From Astragalus membranaceus (Eukaryota; Streptophyta; Magnoliopsida; Fabales; Fabaceae): a DNA stretch of 64,000 nt. Where the stretch lies: NCBI GenBank assembly GCA_039519185.1, contig CM076854.1, positions 152,419,402 to 152,483,401 on the forward strand, given 5' to 3'. The notes beneath the pieces were generated by a model, which had not been told where the DNA came from, searched no databases, and saw nothing but the letters and a program-made list of their open reading frames with translations. Positions 25,931 through 38,200 of this stretch are shown piece after piece; positions within the stretch are counted from its first letter, which is position 1, and each line of letters starts with the position of its first letter. The translations under genes and the position numbers were made by a program.

Positions 25931-26291
25931 AAGAGAAAAGGGTTAACTAGGAGGGACCCATGGTTTGTTGTTGGTACTGGCTCTTGTAGCTTGGTGATTT
26001 CTTCAGCAGTTGCATTGGATTCTGCAGCAATAGATTGCTGCAGCTCAGAATCAGCATGGTCAATCAGCAACTTCTGTCTCTTTACTCACAGGAGGCTCCT
26101 CTCCAAGATGCATCTGAGCCAATGTCTTGGCTACTAATTTCTTTTGCAGCAATACTTAGCCTCTTTTGGGTCACCAATTTCGTTCTTACAACTTTTTGTG
26201 GTGCAACAACAGATGCTACAGTACTGCCTTCTGACACTGATGCTGCAACACTACCTGTGACAGCATCCACTTTCTGCATTTCTTCTTCCAA
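25931..26291 (-). pseudogene. Remnant Ala/Val-rich ORF near the 3' end of family A
   Basis: A minus-strand frame (26082-26291, beginning MEEEMQKVDAVTGSVAASVS) contains a basic patch KKVVRTK/QKVVRTK. The same basic patch and neighbours occur in family B (58253-58504). Reading breaks after about 70 residues. Its position upstream of the 3' LTR is where Athila-like elements carry a third, env-like ORF; homology to that is inference. Confidence 0.4.
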
Positions 26292-26959
26292 TGACCTATG
26301 TGTTTCTCTGTGGAAGGTTGATTTTTGGGTGAATGTTTATTTGGTGAGGACTGAGGTGGTTTGGTTGATAGGGACTTTTGTGGAGTGCATTGTTTTGGAG
26401 ATAGGGAAGGTGTTGGGATAAGTATTGATGGTTTTGCTTTTGGTGGAGGTGGATGAAGGGTAAGTAATGAAGGTTTGAAACTGTGATAAGTGAGATGTTG
26501 TGATGGAGAATGTGTTTTGGGTGCAGGGGATGGTTCTTTGGTTGGTGATGGTTTAGGTGAAGGTGTGGTGGAAAGGTTTTGGGTGGGTGGTGATTGGGGA
26601 AAAGATCGCTAACAAGGTTTAAATGATGAGACAGAGAAAATACACAGCCAATTAGTAGAGGAATTGCCAAATCTGCCACATTGGCATTTGAAACTCCATT
26701 TTGATTTTTTGACCATGTGCTCAACAATTCAGCAACACGTGTTGCAGCACCAAACTTAGCAATAGGTGCTGCAACACATGGTGCTGTAGTACCAAAATTC
26801 TGCATAATTGACAGCACGTACCAAAAGACCACTTATTCATACCTGAAAAAGTAAAAACAAAAACACACAGAAAACACAATTAGTCCTTAAAACCCTGGGT
26901 TGCCTCCCAGTAGCACTTAATTTATAGTCTTTGGCTAGACTTGGCCTTCAAAACCCAAG

Positions 26960-27807
26960 TTAGGGTAGATAATAGGACAAGAAGAAAATATCATCCTTCC
27001 GCTTTCTCCTTTTTGTCAGAAATCCCATGCATTTGGCATAGGGAAGCAAGTGTTCCCATGCCCCAATAAATAAGCATTTGGGATAGGAATTCCCCCTCTT
27101 TTGAAAAAATTGAAGCTCATTTTGTGGAGGACTCTTTTCTTCAATTACCAATGGTTGAGTATCACTTGTGACATGAATCTTTTCATACCTCAACCTTGGC
27201 TTTTCTTTCTTGTCACTATTCTTGAATTTTTCTTGTTCTTCAACTACACAATTTTTTTGTTTTTCTTCCACTACTTCCAAATAACCACATTCATTTTCAC
27301 ACTCTACACTCTTTTCTTCCTTTTGCTCAACCAGCTCCTCACTACAACTCTCTTCTTTTAGATGCTCCATTATAGTCTTAATGTGTGTGCCTCCATATTT
27401 TTACATGAAGCTTCAAAGTTGTCATCATCCATTTTAATAGATTCAATGGAATGGGCTAAGAGTTTTTCGCACTCTACACCCTTTTTTTCCTTTTGCTCAA
27501 CCACCTCTTCACTACAACTCTCTTTTTTTAGATGCTCCATTATAGTCTTAATGTGAACCTCTATATTCTTACATGAAGCTTCAAAGTTGTCATGATATAC
27601 TTTAATAGATTCAATGGAATGAGCGAATAGTTTTTCAAAATTAGAGTTCCCCTCATGTAATCCTTTGGTTTGAGCTTGAGAACTTGGCTCTTGCTCACAC
27701 ACAAAGTTTGACATGGGCATGGAATTTAACTCAAAACAACTCATTTCATCTTCATCTCCATAACAATTATAGTTGAAACAATGTCGTTGAGCATTCTTTG
27801 CATGCAT
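26960..27807 (-). CDS. Acidic ORF of family A, copy 2 (duplicated and frameshifted)
   Basis: Same protein as the frame at 18474-18920. The first frame (27807-27370) reads MHAKNAQRHCFNYNCYGDED onward; a partial tandem duplication of about 170 bp repeats the block with AHSIESIK, CKN(I/M)E and MEHLK, and a frame change near 27390 moves reading to the frame 27370-26960. That second part ends in a basic segment (LPYAKCMGFLTKRRKRKDD) present in all copies. Together the parts show an acidic helical N-terminal half and a basic C-terminal end. Product unknown. Confidence 0.55.
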
Positions 27808-27988
27808 AGAGTAAAAATCTCAATGGTCCATGGCTTAAAGTGAATTTTTTTCCACAAAAACACCAAACACAAATGAAACACACTACAAACACAAAGCACA
27901 ATACAAAATAGGAAAAAAAATTCTGAAAAACAGAACAAACTAAATAAAAGAATCAAAACTAACTAAACAATAGAAGATAACAATCACA

Positions 27989-28007
27989 ATCCCCGGCAAC
28001 GGCGCCA
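27989..28007 (-). other. Primer-binding site, tRNA-Asp
   Basis: Identical to the site at 20132-20150 and directly next to LTR A3. Confidence 0.92.
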
Positions 28008-28013
28008 AAAACT

Positions 28014-28951
28014 TGTTGTGTGAAAACAATATGTGCAAGTATTGTTGTTCTGTCATAATAATGGTTTAATGCTGCATCTGATGTTGAAGCAATAGATGCT
28101 GTCGCAATAGTTGATGTTCTGTCAAACACTTTCACTAGGTTTTCGCTACAAGAGCCTATGTCTAGGCCCTAAATAGGTATACCCTAGGCTACTTACGCAC
28201 CCACAGTGTTCACCTTATGGAATTTGCCCTCCTATGTCTAGGTTTTAAGCAGGGATTATTAAAGTGTCATTTACTAACCACTATCCATATTATCCTTTGA
28301 GATCAATTTATAAACCATGTCTGAATCTATAAATGGAGGTTCAGATTAGCTCCCAAATCCACGAAAATCCTCAAGTTATTAAGCTCGTGTATTGCTGCAG
28401 CATCACTCCCAGCAATGGTGTTTCCACTTTTTGTGATTTAAGGTAGTTTGGTACAAAAATGGAGGAAAAGCTATTTCTATCCTTTTCCTCCTCTGAACCA
28501 GCACACCAAATGAAGAAGAAGGTAGTCTTTATATAGTACTAAGGTGAATGATCTAAGAAAACCCTAATTTGGAGGTGTCATTTGTCCTTTTGCGTGACCA
28601 ATAGTCCAGGTGCCCAAGAGAAAGATGGAATATTCCTTGTTCAAGTGCTGGCGTCCAAGAGAATGCGCTTGTCCTTGGATAACAGTTGTAATGCGCTCAA
28701 ATCCGTGCTTCCAACAATTTCTCTCTCATCTGTCGCAGGAACTGTTGCTGCAGCAACTATTGCTGCAGCAATGAAACACACACATAAAAGCACAAAATGG
28801 GGAACCAAATTGCCAAATGATCACAAACCAGAATTAATTCTTCTTTTACACTAAACAACATATTTTAACTAATTGAACACAACATTACTTTAGAACTCAC
28901 AACAATTTAAGCTAAGAAAGCATAAATAACTCTTATAAATAAGAGTTATCA
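28014..28951 (-). repeat. LTR A3 (938 bp, internally deleted)
   Basis: Keeps both ends (TGTTGTGTGAAAAC and AAGAGTTATCA) but lacks about 220 bp after 28040 and about 270 bp after 28335 compared with LTR A1. It has a doubled word at 28744-28772 (TTGCTGCAGCAACTATTGCT then GCAGCAA). The right edge abuts copia RNase H coding sequence. Confidence 0.88.
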
Positions 28952-30356
28952 GTAGTTCACAAATTCCTTGTGCCAAAGCTCTAAATTCAGCCTCAGCACT
29001 TGATCGAGCCACTACATTTTGCTTCTTACTCCTCCAAGTAACGAGGTTCCCACATAGGAAGGTGCAGTATCCTAAAATAGATCTTCTATCACTTATTGAA
29101 CCTGCATAGTCAACATCAGTATAAGCTTCCATAGTTAGGCTCCCACCTCTTTTGAACAATAGTCCTCTTCCCGAAGAGGCCTTGAGATATTGAAGAATAC
29201 GATCAACAGCCTGCAAATGTCTCACCCTCGGGTCATGCATGGATTGGCTCACCACACTGACTGCATAAGCCAAATCAGGTCTAGTGTGTGCCAAGTAAAT
29301 CAATTTTCCCACCAATCTCTGATATTGGACCTTGTCAACTTTGGCACTTTCTTCTTCAAAGCCAATTTTGTGATTCTGTTCTATGGGAACACTCGTAGGT
29401 TTGCATCCAAGTTTTCCAGTTTCCTGCAAGAGGTCACTCAAGGACGTACATTCTTTGAGAGATAAAAATGCCCTGTTTTGAGTAGGCTACCTCGATTCCC
29501 AATAAATACTTAAGTTACCCAAGGTCCTTCACTTCAAACACTGCTGATAAATAATTCTGGTACTTCTGATTTATCCTTCATCAAAAAAATCCAAGTTGCT
29601 CGAGTACAATCATCAACAAATGACACAAACCATTTAGCACCCGAAACATTAGAAATAGGTGGAGGTCCCCAAACATCAGAATGTATAAGATCAAAAGGTT
29701 CAACATTTTTATTGAAACTAGGAGTAAAAGAGACACGGTGATGTTTAGCTAACTCATAAACGTCACATTTAAAGGACTCAACTGAATGATGTAAAAACAA
29801 AGAAGGAAACATGGACTTAACTAAAGAGAATGGAGAATGACCAAGATGCTTGTGCTGAAGCCAAATTTGTGCGGCAAAATGAGAAGATGACTCAGAAGAC
29901 TCGGTCTACAAGCAGGAAGCAAGCACCTCCAAACAATCTGGTTCATTAGATAAGTAGTATAACCCTTCATTTTCCTTAGCAACTCCAATTGTCTTCCCTG
30001 TGGTAAGATCCTGTAAAACACAATAAGAAGTGAAAAATGTTACTTTACAATTCCAATCACGGGTGAGTTTACGAACAGATATTAGATTGTGAGACAATGT
30101 GGGAATATGTAGCACATCCTGTAATTGAAGTGAAGGTTGCAAATTGACACTTCCAGAGCCATCAATACGGGCATAAGAACCATTAGCAACTGTAACATAA
30201 CAATTCCTCTCAGAGGAGGTATAGGAAGAAAATAAACTCGAATTGAATGTCATGTGGTCGGTGGCACCAGAGTCCAAAATCCAAGCATCATTAGGGATTT
30301 TACCGCAAACATTAAAGGATCGGGAGCATTCACTCAAGCCGGCTGTTAGTAGAGAA
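28952..30356 (-). pseudogene. Ty1/copia pol fragment (copia-3, 3' half)
   Basis: Three minus-strand pieces in copia order. Protease at 30337-29906 with the active-site motif WILDSGATDHMTF; integrase start at 29812-29534 with the DLIHSDVWGPP and FVDDCTRATW blocks; end of reverse transcriptase with RNase H at 29441-28952 (LIYLAHTRPDLAYAVSVVSQ, then GYCTFLCGNLVTW). The main integrase and the YVDD reverse transcriptase core are deleted between about 29534 and 29441, and RNase H is cut by LTR A3. At 30356 the coding frame runs straight into a CACTA terminus. The missing 5' end is probably the piece at 46912-47735. Confidence 0.9.
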
Positions 30357-30660
30357 CACTACAAAAAACTTGCTAATTAGCGACGGATTATTCCCTCACT
30401 ACATGCCCCAAATTCGTCGCTAATTCCCATTAACGAGGGAATTAGCGAGGGACATGTTCCGTCGCTAAATTGCTCCTCGCTAATGGGATTAGCGAGGGAA
30501 TCTAGATCCCTCGCTAATTAGCGACGGAAATATCCCCCGCTAATTCCCTCGCTAATTAGGGATTAAAATTCCCTCGCTAATAAAGACAGCCATGTGGTTA
30601 AATTCTGACAGCCACGCGTCCAATTTCCCTCGCTAATTCCCTCCCAACCGATTGAATTGT
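30357..30660. repeat. CACTA terminus and subterminal repeats, element 1
   Basis: After the CACTA terminus, some 15 copies of TAGCGACGG/TAGCGAGGG-type words in both orientations fill about 290 bp. In this superfamily such repeats bind the element's own TnpA-type protein. The 3 bases outside are GAA. Confidence 0.92.
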
Positions 30661-30846
30661 TTTTTGATAAACCTGCTTTTATACCTGTTTATTTTATTAA
30701 TAAATAATAAAATCTAAAATACATAAGACAGTTTAAAATAAAAATTCCGAGAATAAAATTCTTCAATAACATAAAATTCGAATCAACAACACTTAATCTG
30801 AAATGTTATAACAAAATATTGAAATGTCAAACTGATACAACAAATC

Positions 30847-32642
30847 CTAAAAGTTGCCGCCATCAGACTCCTCAGGCTCCCCAGACTCCTCATCTTGCTG
30901 CTCTTCTTGCTGCATATTCTTAAAATACCTAAACATCAGCTCCTGCCTACGGGTCACCTTCGCAAAGTCTTCCCGCATCTTTTTCATAGCGTCAGTAGAG
31001 GTCTTGACCTCCTGTCGAGTATCGTGCAGCTCCTGTCGAGTAGACTGCATCGCCTGCTCCAGCTGCCTAATATGCCCTATCTCCGCAAGAGTAGAGGCTG
31101 GTCGACTGCATCTTTTGCTGCTCCCGTCCACAGACTGGCCCATACATGGAGCCAAGGTCCCCGTACCATACAGGTGACCCTTAGACCAACCTACCGTCTT
31201 CTCCCAATTTTTGTTTACCAGATCTATCATCTCAGGAGTAAGTTGGCCAAGTGATTCAGGGTTCCAACTCCCCCTGAGTCAGCTGAGTCATAATCTCATT
31301 TATTAGCGCTCCATTTTGACAAAGCAACATTATATAATACAAATCAAGTTGTATATTTACCTGAGTCATCCTAGAGCGCTCATCAACATACTCGCCAGTG
31401 CCTTTCCTCACATGGGTGGATATATGCAGCTCAGGAGCAGTGATAGGGCGTCCTGCCTTCTTACTCTGTAAAATGAAACACATTTTAAAAAATTGCTAAC
31501 TAATTAACTAATGTAAAAAAACACAAATTTTAAAAATAATTTACCAATCTAGAAGCATGCTGAGTCTGGTTGATGGACCCGCCGCAGTGAAGTGAACCAC
31601 CCTTTTTTGAGTTTCTATTATTCTTGGCTTTTGCAACATTATTCTTGAAAGTCTCTGTAGCCCAATGGCCCTTGAAGGCATTCCAAAATTTATCACTCAT
31701 GTAGTCAGGCTTCTTATCTTGACACCGCAACTTATAAAGCAAATCTGATATTTGAGCGCCTATCCTTTTAAAAAAAAGTCTCTGCACATTGTCATCATCT
31801 TCTATGTCCCATGTCACTTTGGTCTATATTAAGTAAAATGAAAATATGTATTAATAATTATATTAAACGTTATTAAACATAAAACTTAAACTAACAATAT
31901 AAGTAATGACAAAATAATTGACACTTACCCTAAAGAAGTCCCGCAGATCCTTCCTGTCATAATCATCGACTTTACTCCACTTTTTATGGAACTTTTGAAA
32001 ATATCTTTTGCGGATGACATGAGTGATGCTTGATGAAGTTGTCTTTGTAGGAAGAAGCCTGCATAATGAAAGATATATCAAACAATCAAATATATATAAG
32101 TCGTTGCATAATTAACTTTAAAAAAAACAATATAATACTTACGCGTTACCACGACTATAAATGACTTTCAGTCTGACACCATTAATAACAACCACCTCCA
32201 CTCTATCGTCATTGGTCGATGCATCAAAATCAACATTACCACCACCAATATCATGCTCAATATCATCCCGGGGCTCTGGTGTAGGCATAGATAATCCAGC
32301 TGGTCCAGATGATGAGCCTATATGACCAGCTGATGTGCCCATATACCCAGCTGGTGTGCCCATATACCCAGCTGATGTGCCCATATGCCCTACTGCATAC
32401 GCATTTGGTGGGCCCATATAATGCCCATGTGATGGTAAATGATACCATCCGGAGCCAGATGGAGGCGGAGGTTGTGGGGCAATCAGAGCGGTAGCTGGTG
32501 GGCCCACAAACGTATGACCCCTCATATTTCCAATATTAAGTACCACCTCACAATTACGCCTCCTCTTAGGAGGTTCATCGGTCATAGTCTTCTTCCCTTT
32601 ATGAGGACGTCTCAGTGGGTCAGAACCTCCTCCTAGATCCAT
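30847..32642 (-). CDS. CACTA-1 TnpA-like protein (Transposase_24 type)
   Basis: Second gene of the element. Pieces: 32642-32139 (basic N-terminus with KRRR, then Gly/Pro-rich GYMGT(P/S)A repeats), about 32055-31930 (FHKKWSKVDDYDRKDLRDFF), 31817-31550 (VTWDIEDDDNVQRLFFKR, then KFWNAFKGHW), 31468-31370, and 31290-30847 (long coiled coil with RQEL repeats, acidic end, stop at 30847). Breaks between the pieces look like introns with GT/AG borders; I did not fix each one. The domain order matches plant Ptta/En/Spm proteins that bind subterminal repeats. No clear disabling change seen, unlike the copy in element 2. Confidence 0.75.
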
Positions 32643-35014
32643 ATCTATGAAAAATTGAAACGAAATGTGATACTAACAACATTAATTATATATATTTATA
32701 AATAAATTAAAGAAAGTAAATTAACAAAAACAATATTGATATATTAATGATTCTAATAAATTTAAAGACAACATAAGGAGTCAACATAAGTAGACAACAT
32801 ATTTGGTCAAAAAAAAAATAAGTAGACAACATATATAAGAAAACACAAGAACAATAATGACTCTAATAAATTTAAATACAACATAAGATTAATCAAATTA
32901 TTCATCTTCATCCTCTTCTTCATCATCTTCATATTCATTCTCTTCTTCATCTTGTTCATCTTCATTCTGTTCTTCATTTTCATCAACTTCTTCAACTAGG
33001 AGTCGATCATCACATAAGGAGTCAATCGGTTCAACTTCAATTACCTCGTCTACTCCCGAAATTTCATCCACCTGATAAGGAACCTCATCCTCCACATCAG
33101 TGGCTTCAATGCGACCCCGTGGTTTTGTCTTAATTGCAACACAACATCCTCTCTGAGTTGATGGATATAGAACATAATACACCTGCCTCACATTTTCTGC
33201 CATGATAAACGGATCATAAAGTTTATACCTTCAATTCATTCGAATGTCCACGGTATTACATTTTGGATTCAATTTCGCTCCTCTAACTGATGGATCAAAC
33301 CATCTACAAAAAAAACAAAACTATTCTCTTTTCATAGTCTAACCGTGGGTATTCAAGTTCATATATGTGTTCGATCACACCGTAGTAGTCATTTTCACCT
33401 CCTCCTGTTTCACCTTTAACATATACCCCACTATTAATTGTTTTTTCCCCTCACTCCATGATTGGGTGTCAAATTTGCAACCGTTAACTAGGTACGTGTG
33501 CCACTCGGTCACCTCAAGAAAATACCATTGGCTAAGTTCCTCAAGTGTCGGATTTGGGGAGTTGGTTCCGCTTCATAAACCTAAGTAAACCACATATGGA
33601 AAAAATAAGTCATGTCTCATATCTACTTTAAACGCGTCACATTAAAACATTAGTTTTATTTACCTACTGTAGCCTTAAACCAGGATGGAAAACTTTCATG
33701 TATACGAATAGAAGATTCTTTAGCACCTATACCCTCAATTCGTAAGAATGCACTGAAAAAGAATTATTATTACTCTTTAGATTGAAAGTTGATCAAAATC
33801 TGATTTAACTTCATACTGTATAGATTAACAACTGAATTGGAGCATACTTACTCAAGATATGGTTTAACTTCAGTGCAACTGATCAAGACATGAACATGTG
33901 CTGATTTATGCTCTTTATCTGATAAATAGTTGGTTGACTTCTTTCCCGAGGGGGGACCAGGTTTGATAAACACAGATAAAGTGAGCGGGTGTGTCTTTCT
34001 TCATCAATCTCCATTTCGTTTCTATTATTTGTTGATAACATAAAATTGTTGAAATAATGTGAACAAAAATAAATTGTTTCACGGTGTAGGTAAGCTGTGC
34101 AGATCATTCCTTCAACTCTAACTTTATTCTTCACCGATCGTTTATAATCACCCATTAATATACATATGAACGAAAAACACTTCATTGAACTATTTTCTCC
34201 ACCAAATGTTGAAATAGATAATTACCTCTCAAATGGATACATCCACCTATAATGAACTGGTCCACCAAGTCTTGCTTCATGCGCAAGGTGAACTGATAGA
34301 TACTCCATGGAATCAAAGAAACCGGGAGGAAATATTCTCTCCAACTTACAGATGATGAAAGAAATATTTTTCTCCATCTTAATAAGATCATCCATTGTCA
34401 ATGTTGAAGAGCACATATTTTTAAAAAAAATGGCTCACTTCAATAAGTGGTTTCAAAACACACTTTGGTAATGAATTAAAAGCAATTGGAAGCAAACACT
34501 CCATGAATACATGACACTCATGACTTTTCATCGCATACATATTCCCCGTGTTCACATCGGCACATCTTCCAAGGTTAGAAGAATAACCATCTGGCATCCT
34601 CAATCCTTTCAACCATCGACAAACATCTTTTGCTTCATCTGGTGTTACACAATATTTGGCTTTGGATTTTAACATCTTCCCATTAGGCATTTCCACCAAA
34701 TTCAAATCGGATCGATGTTTGCTACAGTAAAGAGCAAAATCCAATCTAGCCTCATTATTGTCTTTGGTTTTATCTTTCACATTCATCACAGTGACAAATA
34801 TGTTGTCAAAGAAATTCTTCTCGATGTGCATAACATCGAGATTGTGCCTCAACAGATTATCTTTCCAATATGGGAGATTCCAAAATATGCTTTTTTTGTC
34901 CAATTGTGCACCTGTCCATAACCATCTAGCCGGGTGAGTTCCCCTACCTCCGTGGCTTGTGGCAAATCCATAACTCTGCTCCAGATTTCACCTGATGTCA
35001 ACAAAGGTGGTGGT

Positions 35015-36486
35015 TGGTGTGTGAAAAGATGTGCAAGTATACACAGTCACTAACAAGTAGTATAAAAGATCGAACCCACAGGGATTGGATTAACTCTTGT
35101 AGTTTAAAAGTGTATAAATTAGTGTGAACTATATTACTCACAAATTGGGATGATGGTGATAAGTAAACAGAATTCAAATAAGTAATAAAATGTAGATGAA
35201 ATCAGATGAGAATGATAGTTGAGATGTTTTCACTAAATAAATCACTTTTGAGAGTTTTGTGTGTTTATGTGGTGCAGAAGCTTTGAGTGCAGCTGCATCA
35301 GTATGTGCCTTTCAACTACTTTCTTCAGAGTTTCGTTACAAGCTTCTTATGTCTAGGCTTGCTAAATAAGTTCACTCCTGCCTTTAAAGTACCCACTGTA
35401 TCACCCTAAGGACTATGTTATCCTATGTCTAGGACTTAACATGGTTTTAACAAAGTTTTCTTTATTACACAAGTTAACAAAGCCTTCATTAAAACACTCA
35501 CCCTTATTAGTTCTTGATTTCTAGTTATAAACCATGTCTGTGAATATAACTCTACTTATTCTAAGCGATCAACCTTAAAATAAGATAGATGTAGTATAAC
35601 ACAAGAACCAAAATGCATACAACACTTAAAAGCACAATAACTTACTCAAAAGCTCATTATAAAGTTAGAACATCTCAACCAAATAGGTTTAGCTCATAAT
35701 ATGCATTGCAAGGCAAAAATAGATGAAATGAAACATGTTGATATAATGGAAAGTACAAGAGATACCAATAGGGTAGAGATTACACCGATTGAAGAACTCT
35801 TGCATAAGTTGCCCAGTAGTGCAGATGCACTGATTTCCTGCACCTAACTAACTTGAAGAAGTGAAGAGAGAAGTCGTCAATTCCTTCCTTAACTTCTTAC
35901 AAACTAACTACTAACTTAAAACTATGAAAAGAAATAAAATACAAGAAAGGAAATGATTATGGATTATATTGGAATGTATATGGACGATGTTTCAAGTGAG
36001 AAGTGGAAGCCTTTATATAGTCTTGGAGGCTTCCTTCAAGTGAGGTTTTGCTTGGAGATCAAGTTAACCTAAGGAGGTTTAACCATGGTTACTTTTCAGA
36101 ACTTTGATGAAGGGGATTGAGTCCAACACTCAACCTCAAAGAGAGGTCCAATCGTGGAAGGCCATGTGTCCCTTATGAATGACCCTTCATGATGGTCTTC
36201 TATTGTAGGCGCCTCCTTTTGCATGTTGGCATGTGCCTCCATGTGATTTGTGACTAAGCATGATGCCATTGATGTGTTTATGCATTGGTATGGTTTGAGG
36301 TGCTTCTAATGTTGGGTAATCTGTCTTTAGTGCAGGATGGTGCAGATGCACCTTAGTGCAGTTGCCCTGTTGTAAATGTATTTAGTGCAGATGCACTGTT
36401 GTTAATGCTTTTAGTTCAGATGCACTGTTGTTTTCCTGGTGCAGGTGCATCAACTGCAGGTGCACTGAACAATCACATCAAACATA

Positions 36487-36524
<38 letters not shown>

Positions 36525-36672
36525 AAGTGCTAAATTATGAATGACATTCATCTTGAAACCATAAATGTTGTTATTTTATTCATACTACTATATTTAACAC
36601 ATATTACACTTGATTTCAAGCAATTAGTTATGTTTAGATGCATAAATAACTCTATATAAAATAGAGTTATCA
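35015..36672 (-). mobile_element. Solo LTR, family C (1658 bp)
   Basis: Target duplication GTGGT at 35010-35014 and 36673-36677; borders TGGTGTGTGAAAAG and AGAGTTATCA. Removing the LTR and one repeat rejoins the transposase reading frame, so it landed inside an exon. It shares the LTR tail (GTGCAAGTATACACAGTC) and head (AATAGAGTTATCA) with families A, B and D, but its palindromic word is GTGCAGATGCAC (35819-35830, 36340-36351, 36385-36396). A (TA)n tract lies at 36491-36519. Confidence 0.93.
36491..36519. repeat. (TA)n microsatellite
   Basis: About 14 uninterrupted AT units inside the family C solo LTR. Confidence 0.95.
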
Positions 36673-38200
36673 GTGGTCCATCTGTTTCAACTACCCCTTT
36701 CTTGAAGGCTTCTTGTTCTTTCTAAATTTATGATCTTGCGGTAAGAATCTATGATGCGAGTCAAACCAATAACTCTTGCCCCCGTACTTTAGGGTAAACG
36801 TCTTTGTGTGTTCCATGCAGTGCGGACATTGCCAATTTACCGTGAGTCCCCCAACCAGACAACATACCATAAGTAGGAAAGTCGTTAATTGTCCACATCA
36901 ATGCGGCTCTCATCATAAAATTCTTCTTTCGTGCTGCATCATATGTCAAAACACCACCCCACAATCTCTTAAGATCATCAATCAGAGATTCCAAAAAGAT
37001 ATCAATGTTAGCTTTTGGATTGGATGGACCAGGTATCAGACAAGTCAAAAACATATACGGTTTGGTCATGCACATCTCAAGAGGAAGATTGTAAGGGGTA
37101 ACAATGACTGGCCAACAAGAGTAGGGTGACGTCGATGCTTGGATATATGGAGTAAATCCATCAGAGCATAAGCCAAGTTGAACATTCCGTGGGTCTGAGG
37201 CAAAATCTGAATGCACTTGATCAAAGTGCTTCCACGATTCACCGTCAGATGGGTGGCGTAAAATGTTGTCTGAGGTACGCCTATTCTCATAATGCCAAGT
37301 CATTTTCTGCGCAATTTCGGTCGATGCAAACATTGTTTGCAACCTTGGAACTATAGGCAAATAGAACATCGACTTTACAGGGATAGGTTTATAATTACGT
37401 TTTGCCCCTTTACGATCATGATACCTTGAGTTTCCACAGAATTTGCATTCAAGTAGCTCACCATCATTTTTACCAAATTCGTTGTTGTAAAACAACATGT
37501 GCCCTTTCTCACAACAATCAATCTTCTTAAATTTCAATCCCAGCTTCGAAACTAACATCTTTGCTTCATAATAACTTTTTGGCAAATTATCCTTATTAGG
37601 TGTCACTTCCAACATCATTTCAGTCACATAGTCTAAACCCACCTCAGAAATATTACTCATGGACTTAAGAGCTAAAAGTTTCACACACATAGATAATTTT
37701 GACTGTGGGGAGCCTTCAAACAACGGTTTGTTTGGATCTCTTAACAAATTATAAAAATTTTGTGCTTCTTCATTTGGAAGTTCGTCATGATCGTCATTTT
37801 GAGGCTCCTCAAATGGCACATTCACCCAGAGACCATCACAAATCATGTTTTCCATCGACTCAAAAATTTCATTACGTGGAACACCAACACCAGAACTGCT
37901 TGAAGCCCCTACCTCAAAATTTTGACGTCTTTGTTCTCCATGGTCCACCCAAATCCAATAATTAGGCCTAAACCCCCAATGATACAAGTGCTCCCTGATT
38001 TCATCATCGGCCCTAATAGGTACACCGTCGCATTTTAAGCATGGACATCTAATCCCCTTTTCCCGTTTAGCCAATTCATTACACCACGCTACCACAAGAA
38101 ACTGTTCAACCCCAATTACAAAGATTCCTTCAAACCCGCTCTTCTTAGATATAACCGATCATACACCCAATCACGATTAAATTCATACAAATTCATCTAC

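Larger units (their letters stand above)
24738..28013 (-). other. Family A internal region 2
   Basis: Starts with the polypurine tract (24738-24755) and ends with the primer site at 27989-28007. It matches internal region 1 along most of its length, but has an extra segment around 25145-25215 and 25425-25690 and lacks the Mutator insertion. The pyrimidine tract is at 25235-25290. No gag-pol domains. Confidence 0.85.
14932..28951 (-). mobile_element. Family A non-autonomous LTR-retrotransposon array (LTR-int-LTR-int-LTR)
   Basis: Three LTRs in the same orientation enclose two related internal regions without any gag, protease, reverse transcriptase or integrase. Element orientation is minus: polypurine tract next to the lower LTR, tRNA-Asp primer site next to the higher LTR. 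Two elements sharing the middle LTR is the product expected from unequal or intra-element recombination. Later insertions: a Mutator-like element (19081-20113) and a solo LTR (20408-23584). The right edge cuts into a copia RNase H coding region at 28952. Confidence 0.9.
32898..38196 (-). pseudogene. CACTA-1 transposase (tnp2/Transposase_21), broken
   Basis: Blocks in order: N-terminal Transpos_assoc start (from 38196, YEFNRDWVYDRLYLRRAGLK), a frame change near 38120, zinc-like GIRCPCLKCDG and the Transposase_21 body (38095-36761) with GLCSDGFTPY, then a frame change near 36840, the solo LTR 35015-36672, VMHIEKNFFDNIF (about 34830), a frame change in an A-run near 34420, DUF4218 (34416-33883, with another frame change near 33990), DUF4216 exons (about 33757-33310) and an acidic C-terminus ending at 32898. 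At least four frame changes plus the LTR make it non-functional. An active copy would cut and paste elements with CACTA ends. Confidence 0.85.
30357..38200 (-). mobile_element. CACTA (En/Spm) element 1, 5' end not found
   Basis: The 3' terminus is CACTACAAAAAACTTGCTAA at 30357 (written on the + strand), followed by subterminal TAGCGACGGA/TAGCGAGGGA repeats. Two minus-strand genes lie inside: a TnpD/tnp2-type transposase (38196 to 32898) and a Transposase_24-type protein (32642 to 30847). A family C solo LTR (35015-36672) sits in the transposase. No matching terminus or subterminal repeats were found between 38.2 and 39.6 kb, so the 5' end is missing or lies elsewhere. Confidence 0.9.

Noticed and set aside
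36776..37129. Cys-rich plus-strand ORF
   Set aside because: Shadow of the Transposase_21 region on the minus strand.
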